10,795 nt of DNA, from contig JANYLF010000233.1 of assembly GCA_025357995.1 (NCBI GenBank), positions 1 to 10,795 of the forward strand. Direction: 5' to 3'. A program made the position numbers and the translations under genes. The DNA is from Acidimicrobiia bacterium (lineage in GTDB: Bacteria > Actinomycetota > Acidimicrobiia > IMCC26256 > JAENVU01). This document shows, in pieces, positions 1 to 7,340 of the stretch. How positions within the stretch are numbered: the stretch's first letter is position 1; the number at the start of each line of letters is the position of its first letter. The notes under the pieces are model-generated. The model did no database searches. It was given only the letters and a program-made list of their open reading frames with translations, and was not told the origin of the DNA.

Positions 1-1128
1 GTGAAGAGCACGATCGAGCCGACGAACCCCGACTCACTGGCCTTGGTCCGAACGCTACTGGCCGAGTTGCTTCCGCATTTCTCCGACTCGCGGTTCGCGA
101 ACCTCGGCCTCGACGAACCGTGGGAGATGCCCACGGAACGATTCGACGACTACCTCGATTGGGTGCGGACGTTGCGCGCGTTGCCAGAGCTCGACGGTCG
201 AGAGATGGTGATCTGGGGCGACATTCTCGCCGGCCATCCCGACCGCCTCGGTGAGCTGACGAACGACGTCATCGTCTGCGAGTGGGGCTACGACGCGGGC
301 CATCCATGGTCGATGCGGTTGGGTGCGCTCGCCGCGGCCGGTATCCCGCGTTGGGTCGCACCGGGAACGTCGAGTTGGCTCACGATCCTCGGGCGCACCA
401 CCAACATGCGTGCCGACATTACGGAAGCCATCGATGCGGCGCTCGCGCATGGTGCCAACGGCATGTTGAACACCGACTGGGGCGACAACGGACACCTGCA
501 ATACCCCGCGGTGAGCGATCCCGGTCTCGCGTTCGGCGCGGCGATGAGTTGGTGCGCGGCCACGAATCGGTCGGTCGATCTCGCGCCCGCGCTCTCACTC
601 CATTGCTACGACGATCCGAGCGGCGAGTTGGGCGCGATCGTGGTGGCACTCGGCGACGTGTATCTCCGGCTCGTTCCCCAGGTGTGGAACGTCGCGTCGA
701 TGGTGTTGCACCTCTACTTCCCGCAGCTCGACGTGGGCCGTGGGCCGCTGGCGGGCGCGGCAATCGACCAGTACCGCGCGATCGATGCCGACCTCGACGC
801 ATTGTCGGTGCGGCTCGGCGCGGTCGCGTCCCGGCGGGACGATGCCGCGCTCGTGGTGGCGGAGCTGCGCAACAGCATCGCGCTGGTGCTGTTGTTGAGC
901 GCGGACGCGAAGGCTCGGCTTGGAGTCGGCGGCGCATTGGCAAACGTCGCCGAAACCACGCGGCTCGAACTCGCGGCCCAGCTCCGGCCGGTGATCGTCG
1001 AGCACAGTCGACTGTGGCTTCTGCGCAACCGCCCCGGCGGCCTACGCGAATCACGTGCGTGGCTGGAACACCTGCTCGAGTGCTACGAGTCCGGGGCCAC
1101 CGACCGCGCGTGGTCCGGCCCGCAGTAG
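1..1128 (+). CDS. Beta-N-acetylhexosaminidase (glycoside hydrolase family 20), C-terminal part, 5' end cut by window
   Basis: The frame is open from the first base to a TAG at 1126-1128 (375 residues). The GTG at position 1 is probably an internal valine, because family-20 enzymes carry an N-terminal zincin-like domain and half of the barrel before this point. Visible residues fit the catalytic (beta/alpha)8 barrel. FANLGLDEPWE (32-42) contains the Asp38-Glu39 pair, equivalent to the substrate-assisting Asp and the acid/base Glu of GH20. MVIWGDIL (69-76) supplies a barrel tryptophan, and LNTDWGDNGHLQYP (156-169) is a late-barrel motif I associate with GcnA-like GH20 enzymes. About 180 helical residues follow. 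The expected reaction is removal of terminal beta-linked GlcNAc or GalNAc from glycans, chitin fragments or muropeptides. Any export signal would lie outside the window. The gene converges on the secreted repeat protein. The family call is fairly sure; the substrate is unknown. Confidence 0.75.
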   Translation: MKSTIEPTNPDSLALVRTLLAELLPHFSDSRFANLGLDEPWEMPTERFDDYLDWVRTLRALPELDGREMVIWGDILAGHPDRLGELTNDVIVCEWGYDAGHPWSMRLGALAAAGIPRWVAPGTSSWLTILGRTTNMRADITEAIDAALAHGANGMLNTDWGDNGHLQYPAVSDPGLAFGAAMSWCAATNRSVDLAPALSLHCYDDPSGELGAIVVALGDVYLRLVPQVWNVASMVLHLYFPQLDVGRGPLAGAAIDQYRAIDADLDALSVRLGAVASRRDDAALVVAELRNSIALVLLLSADAKARLGVGGALANVAETTRLELAAQLRPVIVEHSRLWLLRNRPGGLRESRAWLEHLLECYESGATDRAWSGPQ

Positions 1129-1145
1129 CCCGCCCTGGTCCCCAC

Positions 1146-1158
1146 TCCCGGCTCGGGA
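1146..1158. terminator. Weak hairpin between convergent genes, possible terminator
   Basis: TCCCG (1146-1150) and CGGGA (1154-1158) can pair around a GCT loop, in the 32-base gap between the two convergent stop codons. The stem is only five base pairs and no T-run follows on either strand, so it is at best a poor intrinsic terminator. I see nothing else in this gap. Confidence 0.2.
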
Positions 1159-1160
1159 AG

Positions 1161-2831
1161 CTACACACCGATGCCGCGGGCGATGGGCCACGACCAGTGG
1201 GCCGCACCGAACGTGAGTGGCGCCACCGCGTTGGTCGGACCGACGGCGAACGGATGAATTCCACCTTGGAGGTCGATCGTGTATCCGCCGGTGCCGTCGG
1301 GGAGCAGTGCCACGCCACGCACGAGCGCTTGCACCGAGGAGTAGAGCGCGCCGCGAGACGCCGGCGGCACCGCACCCAACCCGAACGCGACGCGATGCAA
1401 TGCACCCAGGGCGTCGACCACGTACCCACTCCGACCGTCGGGCATCAACGCAATGCCACGCGCGACATCGAACCCCAGCCAATACGGGCCAGTCGTCGCT
1501 ACGGGCGGCATCGCACCGGAGCCAATGCGGAACGGATGCAACCCACCGAACCCGTCGAGGACGTAACCCCCCGAACCATCGGGCAAGACCGCGACTCCGC
1601 GCGCGATGTCCCAGCCTCTCCAATACGGCGCGCCTTGCGCGAGGCCCGGAGCCAAGCCCGTACCCAACCCGAACCCGTGCAGTCCGCCGAACCCGTCGAC
1701 GACAAACCCGCCGCCATGGTCGGCCCGCAACGCGACGCCGCGGGCGATGTCCCAGCCGTTCCAGTATGGAGCGCCGCGCACGGCACCGAGGCTCGGCCCG
1801 GCGCCGATCGTGAACGGATGCAGTCCACCGAATCCGTCGAGCGTGAGTCCACCCACGACATCGCTGCGCAGTGGCGCCGCGCTCACCTGACCGGAATCGG
1901 CGTTCACGATCATCGCCGACGGGTCCACGAACTCGAAGTCCGATCCGTGAAGCGCGCCGATGCCATGAAGATCGTTGTTGTCCCAACGATTGTCGGGCGC
2001 GCCGGAGAGATACCACGACGAACCGTTGTCGGCGACGATTCCGCCGTGCACCTGAAGCGCTCGTAAGACTACGCGTGATTGCGGGCCGAAGCGCGAGATG
2101 TCGACGGTCGACTTGAGGCGCAGCCATGCCCCCATTGGTGCTGCGGTGGCGTCGGCGACGCCCGCCTGGTGGCGTGCTGGCCACACGAACCGCTGGTCGG
2201 TCCGGCGCAGTGTGACGCGAATCGCGTGATCGATATCACCCGACGCGACTTCGTCGTACCGAACGAGACCCGGGAGAATCGGCAAGCCCGCGGCGTCCGC
2301 GCTCGTCCACGTGCGCGGCCGCAAGGAATTGGACATCAGGTCGAAGACCGCGCCCGAACCGGCGGTCCACGATGCGCCGCTGTTCTGCGGGTACGACGCG
2401 TAGGTCTCGTAGTCGCGACACGCGTCGCGGTCGACCACGAGCACGTGCCGATCACCGTTGCTCGCGGCGCCGCCCTCGATCGGGGCGTTCGGCGGAATCG
2501 GGTACGGACCGGGGTCGCTCTCCCCGGCGTATTGAAAACTCACCGGCACCTTGGGTTGGGTGCCCGCGACCGTCGTGTACGGAATCCCGATCGGTCCCCC
2601 GTTGTACAACCCCGCGCCGAAGTCCGAATGCATCGACGACGCGGATCCTGCATTCGAGACGTACGCATCCGAGCGCGGATCCACCGGAAGCCCTTCGACC
2701 CGAGCGTGCCAATACGAATCCGCCGGGAACATCGAACACAAAGGCGCGTTCGGCAACGCCGCCGCCCCCGCGATCGCCGACGGCGCCATCAACCCCACCA
2801 CCCCTGCCATCACCACCCACCATCTCCGCAT
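1161..2831 (-). CDS. Secreted protein: conserved N-terminal domain of unknown function plus five 47-residue repeats
   Basis: This 556-residue protein is probably exported. MRRWW is followed by a hydrophobic stretch and a small-residue cleavage region (AIAGAAA, residues 19-25). I chose the ATG at 2829-2831 because it gives a normal signal peptide. An in-frame TTG at 2865-2867 would add 12 polar residues, and neither start has a clear ribosome binding site. Residues 26-325 form one domain with Cys32 and Cys138 and many Trp, Tyr and Gly residues; I know similar domains only as hypothetical secreted proteins. Residues 328-556 are five tandem repeats with the core DGFGGLHPF and PYW.GWDIARGVAL. The fourth is degenerate and the fifth stops at IARGIGV. 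The repeats are probably beta-rich, perhaps propeller blades, which is inference. The gene starts 41 bases after the nurA stop in the same direction, so it may be co-transcribed, but its cell-surface character gives no obvious role in DNA repair. No catalytic motif was recognised. Confidence 0.85.
   Translation of the reverse strand: MRRWWVVMAGVVGLMAPSAIAGAAALPNAPLCSMFPADSYWHARVEGLPVDPRSDAYVSNAGSASSMHSDFGAGLYNGGPIGIPYTTVAGTQPKVPVSFQYAGESDPGPYPIPPNAPIEGGAASNGDRHVLVVDRDACRDYETYASYPQNSGASWTAGSGAVFDLMSNSLRPRTWTSADAAGLPILPGLVRYDEVASGDIDHAIRVTLRRTDQRFVWPARHQAGVADATAAPMGAWLRLKSTVDISRFGPQSRVVLRALQVHGGIVADNGSSWYLSGAPDNRWDNNDLHGIGALHGSDFEFVDPSAMIVNADSGQVSAAPLRSDVVGGLTLDGFGGLHPFTIGAGPSLGAVRGAPYWNGWDIARGVALRADHGGGFVVDGFGGLHGFGLGTGLAPGLAQGAPYWRGWDIARGVAVLPDGSGGYVLDGFGGLHPFRIGSGAMPPVATTGPYWLGFDVARGIALMPDGRSGYVVDALGALHRVAFGLGAVPPASRGALYSSVQALVRGVALLPDGTGGYTIDLQGGIHPFAVGPTNAVAPLTFGAAHWSWPIARGIGV
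1164..1850 (-). repeat. Five tandem 141-bp (47-codon) coding repeats
   Basis: The translated units are 1710-1850, 1569-1709, 1428-1568, 1287-1427 and a 41-codon unit at 1164-1286. Each has the order [G.T/V.D.FGGLHPF], variable Gly/Pro-rich linker, [PYW..WDIARG.AL.PDG.GG]. Units 1 to 3 are closest. Unit 4 has lost FGG and the WD pair (DALGALHRV, QALVRGVAL), and unit 5 ends before the PDG.GG segment. The period is constant at 47 residues with no internal insertions. Confidence 0.85.
2757..2831 (-). other. Predicted signal peptide of the repeat protein
   Basis: Residues 1-25 have a positive N-region (MRR), a hydrophobic core (WWVVMAGVVGLMAPSAIA) and a small-residue end (GAAA) before LPNAP. There is no lipobox cysteine at the junction, so cleavage by signal peptidase I is expected. 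The exact cut site is estimated by eye. Confidence 0.7.
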
Positions 2832-2872
2832 GAGTTGGTATCGGCAGTCCCGGCCTGCTTCCTTCAACGAGA

Positions 2873-3814
2873 TCAGGACATAGCAGCAATCAACAAACCG
2901 CGGTACAGCAGGTCCGGGTCACCGAGGCGACGGCGGAGTTCACGCTCCAACCCACCGACGGGATAGAGGTTCTGCGGAGCGCGCGGATCCTTGTGCGGTT
3001 CGCTCGCATAGCGAGGAACGGTCGCGCCGACGCGCCCCGCCAGCTCGATCGCGTCCGGCACGCTCATCTCGGCCGAACATTCACAGCGCACCACACCGGA
3101 CCACGGCGCGCCCCGACCACCCGGGAGTCGCAGGTACCACGAGTGCCGACTCCCGCGTCCGCCGATCGTAAACAGCGGAGTGCGGCGACCCTCGGGCAAC
3201 GTCCCCACCAGCCGGTGGAGTTCCGGTGGCAGGTACGAGGTTGCGTGCGTCTTGATCACGCCGACCGCGCCGGGCACATGGACGCGGTTGGTCACCGGTC
3301 CGTCGACCAACACCAACGCGTGGGCCGGAGCCTCCCGCCGCGCGAGCTCCGCCATCTCCACCTCGCGCCGACCCATCTGATCTTGGATCGCGAGCCAGAG
3401 CGCCTCCGGGGTGGAGTCACCCGCGGCGTAGGGCTGGTACACGACCGACTCGAACTTGGTCGCAATCGTCCGAGTCGCGCGCGACGCGCTGAACACGCCG
3501 CGTCCCACCGACGTCGCGACTATCTCGGCGCGTTCACCCGCGCGCACCACGCCAGCCGCGTAGCTCGCGCACACGCCCGGCTCCACCGCACCGGAGTCGT
3601 CCTCAACCCACACGCGCGCGTCGATCCGCCGGACGCCATCGACGAACAGCACGACCTCGGCGCGGGCGTCGGCGGGCGCGTCGATCGGCTGCCATTCGTC
3701 GGATGCAACTTCGACATCCGCGTTGACGACCACTTCGCTCGGGTCGAGGATCGCCTCGAGCGCGCTGCCGTAACTCGGATCCCACGGGTCGACACTGAAC
3801 TTCACGAGCCGCAC
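2873..3814 (-). CDS. nurA: NurA-like nuclease, partner of HerA in DNA end resection
   Basis: This 313-residue protein resembles the NurA family, 5'-3' nucleases that dimerise and dock on the HerA hexamer to resect DNA ends. The RNase H-like core can be traced. Strand 1 is VVLFVDGVRRID (residues 54-65), with Asp59 as the expected first metal ligand. Acidic residues Glu151, Glu153 and Glu156 follow in a helix. The second aspartate motif is ALVLVDGPV (166-174, Asp171). GVIKTHATSYL (185-195, Lys188) matches the conserved lysine segment. The C-terminal QNLYPVGGLERELRRRLGD (281-299) replaces the usual YP-plus-histidine ending. Family identity is strengthened by position: the GTG start at 3812-3814 lies one base after the sbcC stop, and herA is three genes upstream. 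An alternative GTG at 3803-3805 would shorten it by three residues. Sequence divergence is considerable, so activity is inferred from family and context. Confidence 0.78.
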   Translation of the reverse strand: MRLVKFSVDPWDPSYGSALEAILDPSEVVVNADVEVASDEWQPIDAPADARAEVVLFVDGVRRIDARVWVEDDSGAVEPGVCASYAAGVVRAGERAEIVATSVGRGVFSASRATRTIATKFESVVYQPYAAGDSTPEALWLAIQDQMGRREVEMAELARREAPAHALVLVDGPVTNRVHVPGAVGVIKTHATSYLPPELHRLVGTLPEGRRTPLFTIGGRGSRHSWYLRLPGGRGAPWSGVVRCECSAEMSVPDAIELAGRVGATVPRYASEPHKDPRAPQNLYPVGGLERELRRRLGDPDLLYRGLLIAAMS

Positions 3815-3815
3815 T

Positions 3816-6182
3816 TCACGAGGCGATCCGTTCGACGTGCGCCGACCGTGCGCCCTTGGTCACGCGGTACTGCACGGGCATCCGCGCCGCGAGCTCCGGG
3901 ACGTGCGTAACAATCCCCACCATGCGGTCGTCGGCTCCGAGGTTCTCGATCGTGCCGGCGACGGTGTCGAGCGTCTCGGCGTCGAGCGTCCCAAAACCTT
4001 CGTCGAGGAAGATCGACTCGAGTCGCGCCGCGCCGTCGGCGGCGAGGTCGGCGAGCTGATCGGAAAGCGCGAGCGCCAATGCGAGCGAGGCCTGGAACGT
4101 CTCACCACCCGAGAGTGTGCGTACCGAACGGCGCTCATCACCCTGGGTGTGATCCACCACGAGCAGATCCCGCCCCGTCTCGTCGAACGCAAACGAGTAT
4201 CGACCGTCGGAAAGGTCGTGGAACCGTGCCGAGCCGCCATCGACCAGGCGAGCCAGCGCCTCGCTCACCAACCACCGTTCGAAATGACTCGCGTCGAGTA
4301 GCCGCGCGAGTTCGTTCGCGACGTCGGCGTAACCCGCGGTCGCGGCGACGGTCGCCTCCAGCGTGGTCCGTTCCGCGATCTCTGCGTCGAGCCGACTGAC
4401 GTGTTCCTCGATCACCCGCGCCTCCGCGGCCGCGACCGCGACCAGGTCGTCGAGCGTCACGGTCTGCGGTTCGATCTCGAGCGCCAACGAAATTGCCTTC
4501 GCCAAGAGCGCGGCGAGCCGGCTCTGAACTTCGGCCCGCGTCGCGACGACGCGGGCCATCGCCGTCTCGGCCACCTCACGGTGACGATCGGCTTCGGCGA
4601 CGGACCAGGCCGCCAAGTGGGACCAATCGGCGGCAACGTCGTCGCTCTCCACTGGTGGTGCGAGGCCCGCCCCACTCAGCCCGTCCCGACACGCGCGATA
4701 TGAGTCCCGCGCGTGTTGCGCACCCCGAGCGGCAGCATCACGCGCCTCGCGTGCACCGCGCACCTTCCGGCGCGCCGCCTGGTCGTGTTCCCGTGCCGTC
4801 GCGGCGGCACGGGCCAGGGTGTCCAACCGCAGCAGTTCCGCATCGATGTGGTCCACATTCGCGGCGTCGACGACTGCGGCTCGCGCCGCGGTCATCGCGG
4901 TGTCCAGCTCCTCGACCCGGTGTTCCGCACGCGTCAACACCTTGGCCGCCGCGGCGGCCCGCTCACGCGCTGCGACCCACGCCTCGCGGGCGTCGCGCCA
5001 CGCGGCCGGAGCCTCCCCCTTCGGAATCGTGGCCACCATCTGCTCGCACACCGGGCACGCCTCACCTGCCACCAGATGCTCGCGCACCACGTGCGCCGCG
5101 TTCGCCATCCGCAGCGCCTCGGTGTGCGTCTCGGCCGCGCTTGCAGCTTCGATCGCGGCGGCCGCATCGGCGGCCGCGAGCGCCCGGGCCGCACGCAAGG
5201 GCTCAGCCTCCGCCCGCAGCTTCTCGATCAACGCGTGCGCGTCACGCGCGGCCACCAGCAGAGAGCGGTCACCCCCTTCCGTGATCGCCGTGTCGGCCGC
5301 GAGCACTGCGTCGGCCGCGCGCTCCACCTGCGCCTCTGCGATCGCCAAGGCGCCTTCCGAGCGGCGAACGGCGATCGCGAGTTCCGCCACGTCGCGGGGA
5401 ACGTCGATCGCCGCGAGTCGTGCCACGCGATCGTGCGCGGCCGCCGCGACGCCTTCCGTCGCGCTCGCGTCCGCCGCGAGCGTGTCGAACTCCGGCTTCA
5501 TACCGCGCCACTCGTCGCGCGCGTTCGCACACGCGGCGGCGCGTGTCTCCAAGACCACGCGCGCCTCCGGCGTGGCCGCGCCGAGCACCGAAATGCGCTC
5601 GCGATCGCGGGCCAGACCCGCAGTGGTCTCGGCCGCCCGTGCTCGCGCCCGTTGCATCATGCGCTCGTACACATCCAGGCCGAGCAGCTGCACCAGCAGA
5701 TCCTGGCGGGCCGCGGGTTTATCGTGCAGGAACCGAGCAAAATCGCCTTGGGGGAGCACCACGGCGCGGGTGAATTGATCGAATCCGAGCCCCAACAGCT
5801 TGGGGACCACTCCCTCCATCTCCTTGGTGGTCCCGGCCAACACCTCGCCGTCGGCCCGTTCGAGGCGTGCCTCCTTGGTCGACGCCTTGCCGTGCTTGTC
5901 GCGGCGAACCACCCGTACCGCGACGTAGCGCGTACCCGCCAGCTCGAAAGTCAGCGACACGCGAGCCTCTGCGGCCAAGGTGTGCACGGCCGCGCCGACG
6001 GCACGACGATCGTCGTAACGAGGAATCGTCCCGTAGAGCGCGAAGCAGATCGCGTCGATGACCGTCGACTTGCCCGAACCGGTCGGTCCCACCAGCGCGA
6101 ACACGTCGGTACCCTCGAAGTCGACGGTCACGGCGTCGGCAAACGTGCCGAATCCCATCATGGTGACCGCGATCGGTCTCAC
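3816..6182 (-). CDS. sbcC: SbcC/Rad50-type SMC-like ATPase subunit of the SbcCD (Mre11-Rad50) nuclease
   Basis: This 788-residue ATPase partners SbcD to open and trim DNA ends, hairpins and protein-blocked breaks in the cytoplasm. Its N-terminal half-ATPase has Walker A GPTGSGKST (32-40) and a Q-loop at VVLPQGDFARF (141-151). The first alanine-rich coiled-coil arm runs from about 175 to 370. A zinc-hook CPVC (376-379) would join two molecules. The returning arm ends near 610. The C-terminal half-ATPase has the signature LSGGE (690-694), Walker B IFLDEGFGTLD (724-734, Asp727 and Glu728) and the switch histidine His760. All key residues are present. The protein is shorter than E. coli SbcC (about 1,050 residues), chiefly through shorter arms. 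The GTG start (6180-6182) overlaps the sbcD stop in a GTGA and has a GGAG eight bases upstream, so translation is probably coupled. The identification is firm. Confidence 0.96.
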   Translation of the reverse strand: MRPIAVTMMGFGTFADAVTVDFEGTDVFALVGPTGSGKSTVIDAICFALYGTIPRYDDRRAVGAAVHTLAAEARVSLTFELAGTRYVAVRVVRRDKHGKASTKEARLERADGEVLAGTTKEMEGVVPKLLGLGFDQFTRAVVLPQGDFARFLHDKPAARQDLLVQLLGLDVYERMMQRARARAAETTAGLARDRERISVLGAATPEARVVLETRAAACANARDEWRGMKPEFDTLAADASATEGVAAAAHDRVARLAAIDVPRDVAELAIAVRRSEGALAIAEAQVERAADAVLAADTAITEGGDRSLLVAARDAHALIEKLRAEAEPLRAARALAAADAAAAIEAASAAETHTEALRMANAAHVVREHLVAGEACPVCEQMVATIPKGEAPAAWRDAREAWVAARERAAAAAKVLTRAEHRVEELDTAMTAARAAVVDAANVDHIDAELLRLDTLARAAATAREHDQAARRKVRGAREARDAAARGAQHARDSYRACRDGLSGAGLAPPVESDDVAADWSHLAAWSVAEADRHREVAETAMARVVATRAEVQSRLAALLAKAISLALEIEPQTVTLDDLVAVAAAEARVIEEHVSRLDAEIAERTTLEATVAATAGYADVANELARLLDASHFERWLVSEALARLVDGGSARFHDLSDGRYSFAFDETGRDLLVVDHTQGDERRSVRTLSGGETFQASLALALALSDQLADLAADGAARLESIFLDEGFGTLDAETLDTVAGTIENLGADDRMVGIVTHVPELAARMPVQYRVTKGARSAHVERIAS

Positions 6183-7327
6183 GTCGCCGTCTCCGCGTCC
6201 AGCAACTCCGCGAACAGCGCGGCCAACCGCGGATCATCGACACCCTGCGCGGTGAGGAACTCGTCGAACAGTTCGTGCGGTGTCGTGCCGCGGCGAACGG
6301 TATTCGGCGAGTTCGAACGACCGTCACCGACCACGCGCACCTCGACCACGCGATCGCCGAGCCAACCGCGTACGTCTTCGACGATCCCGGCGCGACGAGC
6401 GTCGTCCACCCGCACGCGTAACCACGCATCGCCGAAATCGGTATCGGCCATTGCTTCGAGCTCCTCGAGCGTCGCCGTGATCGTGCGCAGCTCGGCTCCC
6501 GCCGTGAGAGGGACCTCACGAACCTGCGCCGGCGTCGTCGCCGTCACCTCGACGATGAGCACGTGCTTCCCCGCGCCGGCCTCGCCGAAGTCGACCTGGA
6601 TGGGCGAGCCCGAGTACCACGCCGGGCCGCCCGCCGCCACCCGTTGCGTGAGGTGGAGATGGCCCAAGGCGGCATACGCCAACGACGGCGGGAAGGCCGT
6701 GGCCGACAACCAGTACGGCTCGAACGCGGTCTGCGCCGCGCGCTCGCCGCCCCCGCTCAATCCTCCCCGCACCATGCAGTGCGCGACCAGCAGGTTCACC
6801 GCGCCGGGATCCGGGTCGGCGCAAAGTGCGCCCACGATCGCAGCCAGTCGCTCGGCGTAGGCACCCGCGGACTGCGCGGCGTCGAGCTCCATCAAGTCGG
6901 CCGCGCGCACGGAATAACGCGGCGAGCAGAACGGCAACAGTGCGACGCGCGCCTTTTCACCCGACGCGGTGACGGTCTCGACCACGCCGCCGTCGTCGGG
7001 GCGGGCGATCCGACCTCGCATCACGATGTCCAGTCCTTCGGCCCACGGCCGCAGCGCTTCGAACCGCGCCGCGTTGTCGTGGTTGCCCGCGATCACCACG
7101 ACCGGAGCGACCGACCGCAGGTCGAGCAGCGTCGCGTTCACGAGCGCCTCCGCGTCGGCCCCGGGCGCGGCCGTCTCGTAGAGGTCGCCCGCCACCAGAA
7201 TCAGCTCCGCCTCCTCACGGCGCGCGACGTCGACGATCTCGCCCAACACCGCGGCGTGCTCGTCGAGCCGCGACTCACCCCGAATCGTCTTGCCCACGTG
7301 CCAATCCGAAGAATGAAGAATGCGCAC
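6179..7327 (-). CDS. sbcD: SbcD/Mre11-type metallophosphoesterase nuclease subunit
   Basis: This 382-residue, Mn-dependent exo/endonuclease subunit forms the SbcCD (Mre11-Rad50) complex. All phosphoesterase motifs are present: SSDWHVGK (Asp8, His10), VAGDLYE (Asp48), IAGNHD (Asn82, His83), LVAHCMV (His183) and LGHLHL (His223, His225). The substrate-capping region YSGSPIQVDFGE (238-249) is also typical. The C-terminal 100 residues should hold the Rad50-binding helices. I set the start at the GTG at 7325-7327, because VRILHSSDWH is the standard Mre11/SbcD N-terminus. Reading further upstream adds 54 Arg/Ser/Pro-rich residues that lie inside herA and look non-coding. With this start the gene begins 13 bases after the herA stop. 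Its own stop overlaps the sbcC start by four bases. No strong ribosome binding site is seen, which suggests translation coupled to herA. The identification is firm. Confidence 0.95.
   Translation of the reverse strand: MRILHSSDWHVGKTIRGESRLDEHAAVLGEIVDVARREEAELILVAGDLYETAAPGADAEALVNATLLDLRSVAPVVVIAGNHDNAARFEALRPWAEGLDIVMRGRIARPDDGGVVETVTASGEKARVALLPFCSPRYSVRAADLMELDAAQSAGAYAERLAAIVGALCADPDPGAVNLLVAHCMVRGGLSGGGERAAQTAFEPYWLSATAFPPSLAYAALGHLHLTQRVAAGGPAWYSGSPIQVDFGEAGAGKHVLIVEVTATTPAQVREVPLTAGAELRTITATLEELEAMADTDFGDAWLRVRVDDARRAGIVEDVRGWLGDRVVEVRVVGDGRSNSPNTVRRGTTPHELFDEFLTAQGVDDPRLAALFAELLDAETAT
6191..6194 (-). promoter_or_regulatory. Ribosome binding site (GGAG) for sbcC inside the end of sbcD
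   Basis: On the minus strand GGAG is followed by an 8-base spacer and then the GTG at 6182-6180. It supports that GTG as the sbcC start, in line with the MRPI N-terminus preceding the first strand of the Rad50 fold. It is the clearest such site in the four-gene set. Confidence 0.5.
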
Positions 7328-7340
7328 GGTGAGTCGACGA

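Noticed and set aside
1428..1850. CRISPR-like array suggested by the regular repeats
   Set aside because: The period is 141 bases in an open reading frame, and the units are diverged protein repeats without short identical repeats and unique spacers.
282..2066. 594-codon open frame on the plus strand across the hydrolase end and repeat gene
   Set aside because: Its composition is dominated by Arg, and it is antisense to the repeat protein and out of frame with the GH20 gene. The 141-bp periodicity makes sense only in the minus-strand frame.
2832..2872. AAGGAAG purine stretch as ribosome binding site for the repeat protein
   Set aside because: It is more than 20 bases from the ATG at 2829-2831 and lies inside the alternative TTG-started extension, so it supports neither start.
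6256..6325. TCGAAC/GTTCG-like sequences reminiscent of an actinobacterial LexA (SOS) box
   Set aside because: They lie inside the sbcD coding sequence, have the wrong spacing (not TCGAAC-N4-GTTCGA), and are not upstream of any gene start.
4713..6860. 715-codon open frame on the plus strand opposite sbcC and sbcD
   Set aside because: It is Arg/His-rich low-complexity translation with no recognisable motif, lying fully antisense to two genes whose catalytic motifs are all intact. Long antisense frames are expected at this GC content.
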